Below are positions 24,050 to 34,700 of a stretch of DNA of 64,000 nt, piece by piece. The notes under the pieces are model-generated. The model made no database searches, was not told the origin of the DNA, and saw nothing but the letters and a program-made list of their open reading frames with translations. Position 1 is the first letter of the stretch. Each line of letters opens with the position of its first letter. Both the position numbers and the translations under genes were made by a program. Source of the stretch: Dryocosmus kuriphilus (Eukaryota > Arthropoda > Insecta > Hymenoptera > Cynipidae); assembly GCA_038277395.1 (NCBI GenBank), contig CM076191.1, forward strand, positions 180,776,552 to 180,840,551. Reading direction: 5' to 3'.

Positions 24050-27000
24050 ATGGATAAAGTGGAGTGTCCTGTATGTTTGAAAGAATTTCTTTCCTCGGTA
24101 ATTGAGGAGCACGTAGGTCGGTGTTTGTTTCTAAACACAGCACCAGCACCAACAAAGGAATTGCATAGTACCGGTACCGGCGGCCAAAAAAGATCGGCGT
24201 CTAAAGTCAGTTTTTCTTCAAATGCCACTTCCCCAGGAAGCCATAAAAGTCCTGTTTTGAAAAAATCAAAACGCGATCTCAGCAAAGGTGGAGGTTTAAA
24301 GAATACATTATCTTCTCCTACAAGCTCAGGCGAAAAAAAACCAAGGACAAATTTTGGTTTTAAACTCAATAACGTACGTATTTGCATTTTTTAGCATTTA
24401 TTTTTGCAACTATGTTTTTTAAGGCCGTATGTAAATGTAACCTCAAAATTGTTTTTTTTTTGTTTAAATTTTCTTTGGCTCAGAAAAACATTCCTTATAT
24501 TCATGCATTTAATTAGTTTCCCCAATTTTGACTTGAGATCTCCTTTAACATGGACCAAAAAATATAGTTACAAAAAAAGTTCGGTAATTCTTTACTTTGA
24601 CGGCTTCCGCTCAAAATGGTCCTAAAATGTACGTAAAATTTTGAAAATGACCTCAAATGATAAGATTACAATAAAATGAAACGGGCAAGAAGGTTTTTGC
24701 AACGATTTATCCCCATTATATATACTTATGAAATATTCGACCCCATTTCCAGCATGATTTATTTGATTAATTTACAAAATCACTCAAAAACTTACCGGAT
24801 GCTGTCCTTTGCGAATTGTGTTCGTTGTAACAAGGGTTTTCCGATTTTACTACGCTTTAAGAACATCATTATTGACGAAATATCGCTTGTGAGGTACGTA
24901 CCATTTTGCGCAATTTGACAAATAAAAACAATCAAAAAGTTGCAAAAACCTTCTTGCCCTTTTACTTTTATTGTAATATTGTCATTAGAGGTAATTTTCA
25001 AAATTTTACGTACATTTTAGGACCATTTTGAGCGGAAGCCGTCAAAGTCAAGAATTACCAAAAGTTCTTAGGTTAAAAAAAAAAAAAAATTGGTAAACCC
25101 ACAAAATTGTGGTCGGTAATATAGGTATTTTATAGTGTGTCACTTGCCCTTGTGTGAAAAAACCGAGGGGTCTCGTATTCTCAGTTTGGGTGTACGAAGA
25201 ATATATTCTCAAAGAATACTTCGGAATACTTGGGAATATTTTTAATTATTTGCGAATACAAGGGATACTTGGAATATGAGGGAATTTCAGAACATTTAAA
25301 GATTTTAAAACATTTTAAGGGATTTCCAAAAATGTCACAAAATGTAAGGGAATTTCTTAGAATTTTAAAGATTTTACACAAGACTTCAAAAGATTTCACG
25401 TGCTCAAGGGATTTTATAAGATTTTCTAGTATTTCAAAGTTTTTAAGGAGTTTAATAAATTTCAAGGAAATTTCAAGGTTTTCAAAGAAATATCAACTTC
25501 AGTTAATACAAAGTTCAAAAATTTTTAAGGAATTTTACAAGATTTAAAGGATTTCTTACGACTTTCAAGGATATTATTTATTTTAAGAAATTTAAAAAGA
25601 TATCAAGGGATTCCAGAAGAAATTGTATTTCAAGTGATTTGTAAGGATTTCAAGGAATTTTAAATAATCTTATAAGATTTTTAAAAATTTCAAGGGATTT
25701 TTAAAGAATTATCTAATAATTTAAAAGGTTGTAAGGTGTTTCTAGGGATTTCAACGCATTAAAAGAACTTCAAGAAATTTCAGATGATTTAAAGAATTCT
25801 AAAGATTTTAACGGATTTCAAACCCATGAAATTTAATCGATTTTCAAAGAATTTCAGATTTGAAGGGAATTTATTCGATCAAGGAATATTATAGGATTAC
25901 CGAGGGTTTCATCAAAGTTTTTAAGGAGTTTGAACAAGTTCAAGAAAGCTTGAAGGATTTCAAAGAAATATGGTTTTCAATTAATCCAAAGTTAAAAAAT
26001 TTGTAAGGATTTCAAGGGATTTAAAAGAATTTTTAAGATTTTAAAACATTCTTATGGATTTATAGGGATTTCAATAGATTAAACAAATTTCAAGGAGTTT
26101 CATAAGATTTAAAGGTTTCTAAAGAATTCGAAAGAATTTCAAAGATTTTAGGAGAATTTTGTACAAGAGATTAAAAATATTTCACAAGATCAAGGGATTT
26201 TGTAAGGTCTCTGATGATTGCAAAGTTTTTAAGGAATTAAAAATATTTCAAGGAAATTTGAAAGATTTTAAAGAAATAAGATTTTTAATGAATCCAAGGT
26301 TAAAAAAGGAATTTTACCAGATTTAAAGGATTTCATAGGATTTTCAAGGACATTATTGATTTTAAGGGTTTTAAAAAGATTTCAAGGGATTCCAGAAGAA
26401 ATTAAAGTATTTCAATTTTCAAGTTATTTATGTGAATTTCAAGGGATTTGAAAAAATTTTCTAGAATTTTTAAAGATACCAAGGGATTTTAAAGAATTTT
26501 GTAGGATTTTAAAACATTCATATTAATTTGTAAGGATTTTAGTAGATTTAAAAAATGTCAAGGATTTCACAAGATCAAGAGATTTTGTAGGATCTTTGAG
26601 GATTTTGCAAAGTTTTTAAGAAATTAAAAAAATTTCCAGGAAATTTGAAAGATTTCAAAAAAATAAGATTTTTGATGAATCCAAAGTTAAAAAATTTTTA
26701 AGGAATTTTACCAGATTTATAGGATTTCATAGGATTTTCAAGGATATTATTGATTTTTAAGTTTTAAAACAGATTTCAAGGGAGCCCAGAAGAAACAAAA
26801 ATATTTCAAGTGATTTCTAAGGATTTCAGTAGGTGATTTGGACGGATTAAAAAAATTCCAAGGAATATCAGAAGATTTACGTATTTCTAAATATTTTAAG
26901 GGATTTCAAAAAAAACACAAACTTTAAGGGAATTTCAAAAATTTGAATGATTTTAGGAGAATTTTGTGTAAGTTGTTTGAAAAACAAGATTAAGAGATTT

Positions 27001-29665
27001 TATAGAAATACATAGGAATATTTCCGAATATATTTGAATGCAAATCACGGACTACTTGGAATATTTAGGAATATGAGGGAACATTTGAGAATATTTAGGA
27101 ATATTGGGGGATACTTCGGAATATTTGGGAATACTTAGGAATATCGTGAATATTAAGAATATGAAGAATATCTGTGAGTACGTAGGAATATTGACGGAAT
27201 ATTTAGTGAGTGTACGAGGCATACTTGAGTGGTGGAGCTCTAGGAAAAAATTTATTTCAGGTAAACAATGAAGTTCAGAAACCATGTCCGGGGAACAAGG
27301 ATCATGTCCCTCTCGCTGAAAAAATGAGACCTACATCCCTTGCAACTTATGTAGGCCAGGAGCATGTTGTCGGCCCTCAAAGTGTACTTTTTCAGTTGTT
27401 GAATAAAGCTGAAGTGCCTAACATAATTCTTTGGGGACCTCCAGGATGTGGCAAGGTATGCGATATCATTTTGATCGGTAAATGCTTGCAAAAGCTATTT
27501 CTTATTTTGATAATAAACTTCCATTACATTTATTGTAAAATTACAACAGAAATTTTTAACAGTGCGCCTAGACTAATTATTTTTCTATAATGAATTTCCT
27601 TAAATTATTTTGCGATTATAGGAATCGTTATAAAAAATATTACAGGGAAATAACTATAAACGAATAAGTAATGTAGAGATATTGAAAGAGTTAATGCAAA
27701 ATGTCGGGAAATTATAAATTAATGTTTAATGAGAATTAATCACATTAAATATATGTGATTAATTTTCATTAAAATCGTAATTTTCATGCACTCGGGCCCT
27801 ACAATAAATATTGATTTATAGTTCCTCTACTGTTTGCATTTACTTTTTCAATATTTTTACGTTATTTATTGTTATAATTATTTTCCTTTAATATTTTCTA
27901 TAATGATTCCTATATTTTTTTTCTGTACTGATTCCTATAATATCGCGAAAAAATGCTAGGAAGTTTATTGTATAAAAATCAGTATAGATCTATACTGATT
28001 TGCCCATAATATTTTTTCGTAAGGGGAGATATAGGAGGACTTGAAATTATGTTCAACAGAATCTGTTGTGGACGAAATATGTAGTTTTTCATAAAAAAAA
28101 AAACGCTTGGTCACAAAAATGGTTCAGCTTTTTATATTTTCAGAAAAATAGCTGACATTTTGTTTATTTTGAACATTTTTTTGCGTATTTCAAAAGAGAG
28201 CAATAAACGATTTGAAATTCTGTATTCGGTTTAGGTCATGTTTCGCAGGATAAATAATGTATAAGCAAATATAATTTCAGACTTCCTTAGCAAACGTTAT
28301 TGCTCACATATGCAAACAAAATTCATCAGGGAAACTTCGTTATGTAAAATTATCTGCTGCGATGTCAGGCGTAAACGATGTCAAGGAAGCGGTTAATGTA
28401 GCTGGGAATGAATTAAAATTTGGTCGTCGAACTGTGATGTTCATGGATGAAATTCATCGTTTCAACAAACTTCAACAAGACATTTTTCTACCTCACATAG
28501 AAGCCGGGACTATAACCTTAATTGGAGCAACCACAGAAAACCCATCCTTTAGTTTGAATTCCGCATTGCTGAGTCGCTGCAGAGTGATTGTCCTGGAAAA
28601 ATTGTCAGTAGCGAGTCTAATATCAATTTTGAAAACAACAGTCAACTCTTTAGAAGGCACTGTGCAGACCACTAACAGCGAAAGTAGTCTGAATGGTAAT
28701 TCAGATGATTCAAATTCCAAATTTCTTATAGATGAAGCAACGGTAGAATGGTTAGCAGAAACGTGTGATGGAGATGCTAGAATAGCTTTGGGTGGTTTAG
28801 AATTAGCTGTTCTATCGAAAGTTCCGAATAAAGGTGAAACTTTGTCTGGGAATCGATCTTCAATAACGCTGGAGGATGTTAAAGCGAGTCTTAGGAAGAC
28901 ACACATGTTGTATGATAGAAAAGGAGATCAGCACTATGATATTATTTCAGCTCTGCACAAATCGGTAAGAGCTAGTGATGAGAATGCTGCTATTTATTGG
29001 TTAGCAAGGATGATGTCTGGAGGGGAAGATCCAGTTTATATTGCGAGGCGACTCGTGCGGATGGCGAGCGAAGACATTGGCTTGGAAGACCCTAAAGCTC
29101 TAGGTAAAGAAAGGTTTTATTATTTTATTAAAAGACTGTTGAAATTCATTTTGTAGAAATTTAAAACCAAATAATGGTTCTAATAAATTTCAGGTATTGC
29201 AGTGAATACGATGCAAGCTTGCCAAATGATAGGAATGCCCGAGTGTGATGTAATGTTAGCTCAGTGTGTTACTTACATGGCCAGAGCACCGAAGTCTAGA
29301 ATGATGGAAGATTCACTCAGGGCAGCTCAAAGGCTCATTGCTGATCACAAAGGTCCACAACCTTCTGTGCCTTTGCATCTTCGTAATGCACCAACAAAGC
29401 TAATGGGTAATCTAGGTCAGTCACTTTTGTTTTTAAAACTGAACTGTTTAAAATTTTGGTCGTCTTTTCCACTTTTTAAAATCATACTTATTCAATTTTT
29501 TCTTGATTTTAAAGTATAACGTAAACAGAAAAAGTCAAAGTACGACAGTAGTTTAATAAGTAATTTTTTTCAGGATATGGAAGAGGTTACAATATGAAGC
29601 ACAAGGATGTTTCCGGGCTAACCTACTTACCTGAAGGTTTAGAAAACTTTAACTTCTTTCAATAA
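24050..29665 (+). CDS. WRNIP1: WRNIP1/Mgs1-type AAA+ ATPase (five exons)
   Basis: Exons: 24050-24373, 27261-27455, 28281-29103, 29194-29415 and 29574-29665. They have GT-AG borders, compatible phases and 1656 coding bases (551 aa). An N-terminal UBZ-type zinc finger (CPVC near residue 6, H and C near 21-26) is followed by a Ser/Lys-rich linker. The AAA+ core has Walker A GPPGCGK at 167-173 followed by T174 across an intron, Walker B FMDEIH near 227-232, sensor-1 GATTENPSF at 255-263 and LLSRCR at 269-274. The MgsA-like C-terminal part ends in GYGRGYN and LPEGLENFNFFQ. The family (human WRNIP1, yeast Mgs1, bacterial RarA) binds ubiquitin through UBZ and acts at stalled replication forks in the nucleus. 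All key motifs are intact. Intron 1 (2.9 kb) is filled with repeats. Confidence 0.95.
24578..25067. mobile_element. MITE-like inverted repeat in WRNIP1 intron 1
   Basis: The left arm, about 24578-24707, contains gacggcttccgctcaaaatg and ggcaagaaggtttttgcaac. It is matched in reverse at about 24941-25067 (gttgcaaaaaccttcttgcc, cattttgagcggaagccgtc). About 230 bases of unrelated DNA lie between the arms. It is non-coding. Confidence 0.75.
25190..27215. repeat. Array of A/T-tract units with about 10-bp spacing, WRNIP1 intron 1
   Basis: The centre is about 1.7 kb of degenerate aaggatttca / gggattttaa units, and the repeat step is near 10-11 bases. Both edges (25200-25290 and 27020-27200) change to ggaatattta / ggaatacttg units, again about 10 bases. 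gtgtacga occurs close to both ends (25189 and 27210). The frames inside are by-products. Confidence 0.75.
27728..27770. repeat. Hairpin in WRNIP1 intron 2
   Basis: aattaatcacat pairs with atgtgattaatt across a five-base loop, and the stem extends outward with one mismatch. No function is assigned. Confidence 0.5.
27977..28000. repeat. Perfect 24-bp palindrome
   Basis: Centred on agtatagatctatact and perfect over 24 bases, with no loop. It may be the centre of a worn MITE. Confidence 0.6.
28080..28250. repeat. Fragment of an interspersed repeat in WRNIP1 intron 2
   Basis: agaaaaatagctgacattttg and the following gcgtatttcaaaa... caataaacgat match parts of 18110-18190 and 35400-35480. It is a diverged partial copy. 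Confidence 0.45.
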
Positions 29666-30082
29666 GATTTGCACAATATTCTTCTTTATTATGCTTTTGG
29701 AAGCAGGACTTCTTGAAATTTTTAAAATACTTTTACCTACTAAACCAGAATTTTTGTGTTCCAGTATTATATAATAATTGTTCAAGTTGGTACAAATGAA
29801 TTTAAGTGTGATAAAAAAAGAGTTGTGAATACTTTTATATTTTAATATTTTTAAATAAATATGTAATGAGTTGAAGACATTTTTATTGTTCCTATCCAAC
29901 ATTTTCCATTTACATTTTTACAGTGTTATTGTTAATTTATGCTTTTAATAAAACCTAGTTTCTAACAAGAATTAATCATTATTGCACTTATCTGATTGCA
30001 AATTGAAAAACGATAGTGATAAAAACAAAATTTCAATTTTTTGGCACTTCTGAGAGATGGAAGTTTTTCAAATGTCGTAGAA

Positions 30083-30323
30083 TCGACAGGAAATTTTTTA
30101 GAACCTTTTGAATTTCGAGTTTTGAGTGAAGATGTAAATTTCATCTAGGACTTTGGAAATCTCCCACCTCTCACGAAAGTGAGTATTATTTAGAATACAG
30201 AGAAATACTTTACGAAGAAAAAAAATAATTAGAGAAAAAGCTGTGCTAGTTTCTGGGCCATATTAGGTGAAATTCATATTTCCACTCGAAATTCGAAAGG
30301 TTCTAAAAATGTTCCTGTTGATC
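30083..30323. repeat. Inverted repeat downstream of WRNIP1
   Basis: tcgacaggaa ... tagaaccttttgaatttcga (about 30083-30148) is mirrored by tcgaaattcgaaaggttcta ... ttcctgttgat (about 30262-30323), with a loop of about 115 bases. It is a MITE-like or 3' hairpin structure and is non-coding. Confidence 0.6.
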
Positions 30324-30548
30324 CTAAGATGGTGAAAATCTATCGTATAACCTGTCACTGATCTCTATATACATACTGGATAATATAGGGTGGATTGATT
30401 TGAGTCAACATGAAGTGAGAGTCGGCCACACTGTTATGAGAAGTGGGCAGAAAATAATCATAATAGTATGCATAGCATGAATATAGTGTTCTGTTCTAAT
30501 ATTATTTTCATTTCAGTTTCTAATATTACGAAAGAAAGTTAGTAAACA

Positions 30549-30780
30549 ATGGTAGCGGTGTGCTTTTCTTGTGGTGAAACTCCTGGTCACGGAGGAAGGA
30601 CAATTCACTTGTAAGTTCAGTTCCAAGTATTACTATGCTTACGCAAGTAATATATTTGTAGGTTATGTAGTTTATTCACTTAAGAAACCTCATATAATAA
30701 AAGCATGATTTTTATGTTTTTAATGTTCTTTTTTCAGGTCCAGGATTTCATACAGTGACAGAGTGATAATTATAATTTAA
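30549..30780 (+). CDS. Candidate tiny two-exon ORF, 35 aa
   Basis: An ATG in good context (aacaATGG) opens 30549-30610, followed by gtaagt. An acceptor ttttttcag allows 30738-30780 in phase. The peptide starts MVAVCFSCGETPGHGG and would end in a run of isoleucines. Without splicing it is 21 codons. I do not recognise it. It may be part of a non-coding transcript and is listed only because start context and splice sites coincide. Confidence 0.2.
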
Positions 30781-31185
30781 AAAATACTAATTATATTAAA
30801 AGAATTTGCATCACATCACATTACGTACGCTATCAGAGATGAAGTGACGCTATTTATTTTCAAATATTTAAAGCAAAGCATAATTCTACAACTACATCAC
30901 ACAACAATGAAACACATCGAAAATATTGTGCAAAACCCTTTCTTGAAAAAATATTGTTAAATAAATAAATAATTAAATGAATCGTAATATTTAAAATAAT
31001 TTTATATTATATACATTTGTATGTACAATTTCTGCATAATTATAAGTTTTATGACAATGTAGTAAACGTACAGTTCTTTCATATGTTTCATTATTTTATT
31101 GAATATTGATAATATATCTATCTTGTTACTTACATAATAGATTTATTGCTCTAATTTCGAACATTGTTTACTATGAGCATTCAAA

Positions 31186-31375
31186 TTAACCACCATAACT
31201 ATGGCCACTTCTCATGATAAATGGCGTCGCAGTTTGCATCACACTTTTAACCCATGAACTCATTGGAACCCTGGGCTCGTTTCGAAGTCGAAAATTGAAT
31301 GGATCTTTCTTTTTATTTCCATGAGCTAGAAAAAGAGGTACGTTCGACTTTGAAAACTGCCCTGGAGTCCTACTC
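31186..31375 (-). CDS. Probable terminal exon of an unidentified minus-strand gene
   Basis: On the minus strand an acceptor (gttcttttcag) opens a frame from 31375 to a TAA at 31186. The frame encodes about 62 residues, including FLAHGNKKKDPFNFRLRNEP and ending MRSGHSYGG. Two AATAAA signals follow within about 90 bases (near 31145 and 31097). There is no in-frame ATG before the acceptor, so upstream exons must lie at higher coordinates, close to or overlapping the FAM210A promoter. The composition looks coding (mixed, basic). The family is not recognised. It could instead be a pseudogene exon. Confidence 0.4.
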
Positions 31376-31429
31376 CTGAAAAGAACAATCAGCGCCACCA
31401 CTCAGCTGTTGTCAACACATGTTGCTCGG

Positions 31430-31739
31430 GTGGTACACTTTCAACCCTTTCAACCATGGATTATGGACCGTGCTTTCAAGTGCCTTCAAGTGCTTTCAAG
31501 TTTCAACTCGTGCGGGGAATCATCTTTTGATCAATAGAAAATGAGTTTTTATTTAAAAGTTCTGTTGGCGAGAAAGCTGAACCACGTATTGTAGAGCTGG
31601 AGAGGAAATGTAAAATTTTGTTTGTATGCAAGTTTAAAGTTATCAGTCATCATATTAAACGGGCTGATTGATATTATAGTCATAGGTTGTGCCGTGTTTG
31701 TTGGTTAGGACAGGCAGAGCGGCGTTTTTTTTTTCGAAA
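31430..31739. promoter_or_regulatory. Region upstream of FAM210A
   Basis: About 300 bases before the FAM210A ATG, less AT-rich than average. 31472-31512 has three direct tttcaagtgc-type units. It may serve both FAM210A and the minus-strand exon at 31186-31375. No core promoter motif is claimed. Confidence 0.3.
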
Positions 31740-34700
31740 ATGGATTTAATTATTGGACATCAGAGTATGAAACTCTCCAATTTACTCATGCGGTCGATGA
31801 CCGGTTTCTTGCCAAATACTTGGCTTGGGTCAGCTCGTTATGTATGTTGTGTCAATACGAGATTACAAAGTACTACAGTCACAGGTACGTTAACTATAGT
31901 GCACTAGTGACACTATTTTCGGCCTTAAAAATTTGTTTCGCTGAAGATAAACGTGTCTCAAGTGGCAATATCCCAATTTGGACGATTATTTACGTCATTT
32001 TTTAAATTAAAATTTTTCTTTTAAGAATTTATGTATGCATACTAATATATAATGATATTTTGTCATTTTATTAAGTGTCTACAGATCTTTTGAATTTTCA
32101 GAATATTTATAGAAGTTTAAGTAAGAGACACGTATTATGTAAAAAGATTCAAATATCATTAATTAATATATTTATGTCAACCTTTGGAGGTACTTTGACA
32201 AGTTGAACAGATGATAACCTTAATTTTTCATAATATGATTTTTTGAGATCTACGAATATCTTTTTAAAGCAGATAAAATATTATTTGCTTGAAATTTTTA
32301 TCTAATTAATCAAAAACACGAGACAATAATAATGAATCAGTGTTTCACGCGTTACGTTGACGTTACTTTTTAAGGCTGCTGGCCGAGGTGTCAAAAAACT
32401 GTGCTGTCGCCTTAATTCCTATTCAATTCCATCTGTTTTCGTATATACGACTTATGTATTTTAAAGAGATACTTTGCAAAAAAATTTCCTCAACCCGGAA
32501 GGGGCTCACGGTTGTATGAGGTGCGCTTAGTATACAGTTTTCCGAAAAAAGTAAAAATATCTGTGCTAAAATACGATAATGGAAAACCATTGGAACTCTT
32601 TCTCTACTTCCCCTCATTTCAACACTTTTCCATTATCGTATTTTAGCACAGATATTTTTACTTTTTTCGGGAAACTGTATACTAAGCGCACCGGGTTGAG
32701 GAAATTTTTTTGCAAAGTGTCTCTTTAAAATACATAAGTCGTATATACGAAAACAGATGGAATTGAATAGGAATTAAGGCGACAACACATTTCTAACCTA
32801 TTTTTCGACACCTCGGCCAACAGCCTTAAAATAATTTTTAATACATCATTTTAAATTCCCAAAAGATTTAGGCAGTTTGTGTTTTGAATTGAAAGTGTTT
32901 CAAAATTAACAATTATATTTCAGTTTACATAAAACGATAAAGAATTTTACTTTAATAATCTATAAACTGTGTTTAATTTACACTATTATTAATTCTAGAG
33001 ATTTTGCATAGAATTTGTTTTTCTTTTAATAAATCTAGTTTTTCAAAAAGCCTATCATTCAAACGAAATATTTTTACAATAAGAATGGATTCTACTTATG
33101 TCTTTGTACATTAAGTACACCTAATACTTTTTTAATTGCCGAGATCAATATGGACAGTCTCTCTATTTTTAAATGGAACTTTTAAATATCTCTCTTTCTT
33201 TATTAAACAAAACAGTTTACTATGGAATTTAAAAAAAATTTATTGTATAAGGGAAAAAATTATAGGGATTTTTTCTTGTTCTCTTCTTTTGACTGCGAAT
33301 AAGCAGAATAAACACAGAACAAAATTTTTAATTAAAATTATCATTTTATGAGGATGACTAAGCTTAACCCTTTTTACACTTTGCGTATTTGTCCACTTAT
33401 TTAAAAAAATTGAAATGTACGCTACTTTACATTCCGTTACCCAAAAATTGTAAGGTGTTAACGTTACTGTTACTTTTATAGGAGGCGATCCTAATTCCCG
33501 AGCGACATCATTCAATCACCAAACATTTAGAAGTTATTCTCTAGTAAATCAAAGGCTTTTTAAAAATATGTGTTGTGAATTCGAACATACAACAGTTCGT
33601 CGTTACTCGAAAGAAATTCCAAATAAAGAAGGGAACCAGTCAACTGAGCCCAAACCAAATCTTTTCCAAAAGATGAAGCAGATGACAAAAGATTATTGGC
33701 ACATCCTAATTCCCGTGCACGTTGCTACTTCCATTGTATGGATTTCAGTATTCTATATCGCTGTTAAAAAGTATGTGAATAATTTCCACTATGTACTCAT
33801 CAATTGTAAAATACTATATATGTTTTTATTAACTTGCAGCGGCGTGGATATCGCAGAAATTATGAGATATTTTAATCTTAGTGAAACTTATCTCGAAAAA
33901 ATACGTAATTCGAAAGCGGGACACTGGGCAGTAGCATACGCTTTATTTAAAATCTGTACCCCGCTCAGATACACCGTTACCATTGGTATGATAATTCATT
34001 GATAGACCGAACCCATTTCAAATCAGGCAGGTCTTACACTTTAAGTCGCAGAATCTTTTGGGGATAAAATATGTTTGTTTTTTTCACAGAAAATTAGGCG
34101 ACACGTATTTTTCCGATTTGCAAAAAAAAAAAATTTCTACGGCGTATGAGGAGGGCTCGGAATGGGTTACTTTTTAGTAATTTGGTTATTTTTTTTATCT
34201 GTGACTACTTAAAAGTTACATTTTTTATTCGAGGTTACTAGAAGTTATTTATTTCCAGTGTGTCTAGCGACACGTGAAAAAAGGGACAACCGAGAATTTT
34301 GTGCACCTCGAAAAATAAGGGGAAATACCGGGAATTTATGAAAATATCTAGGAAATATGTCGTCATAAGTTTAATTTCAGAATTGCAGTCTTTCCCCTAT
34401 TCCCCTGCTTTTCCCTTTTTTTAAAGAATTACCCTCTTTTCAAGAAACATCCCCTTTTACTCTTTTTTTCCTCGTTTTTCTCGTCTTTCATTTAAATTGG
34501 AATAAATTAATAAGATCCCATAAAAAATCAACTATTTTTGGTTGAATAAAGGTCTATTTTAATTCAAAAAACATTTATTTCATTTTTGGTTTAGAAATCA
34601 TCTTCGATTGAAAAATTCGACGGTTTGTTTGAAAATTCATCACCTTTGGTTGAAAATTCAACGATTACATTTTTTGTTAAAAAGTCACTTCTTTATTAAA

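Noticed and set aside
24034..24387. Minus-strand frame opposite WRNIP1 exon 1
   Set aside because: Shadow of a real exon. The plus frame has the UBZ motif and correct splice phase.
25190..27215. CRISPR-like or satellite array
   Set aside because: Units are degenerate and about 10 bases long, with no conserved repeat/spacer structure. The context is a eukaryotic intron.
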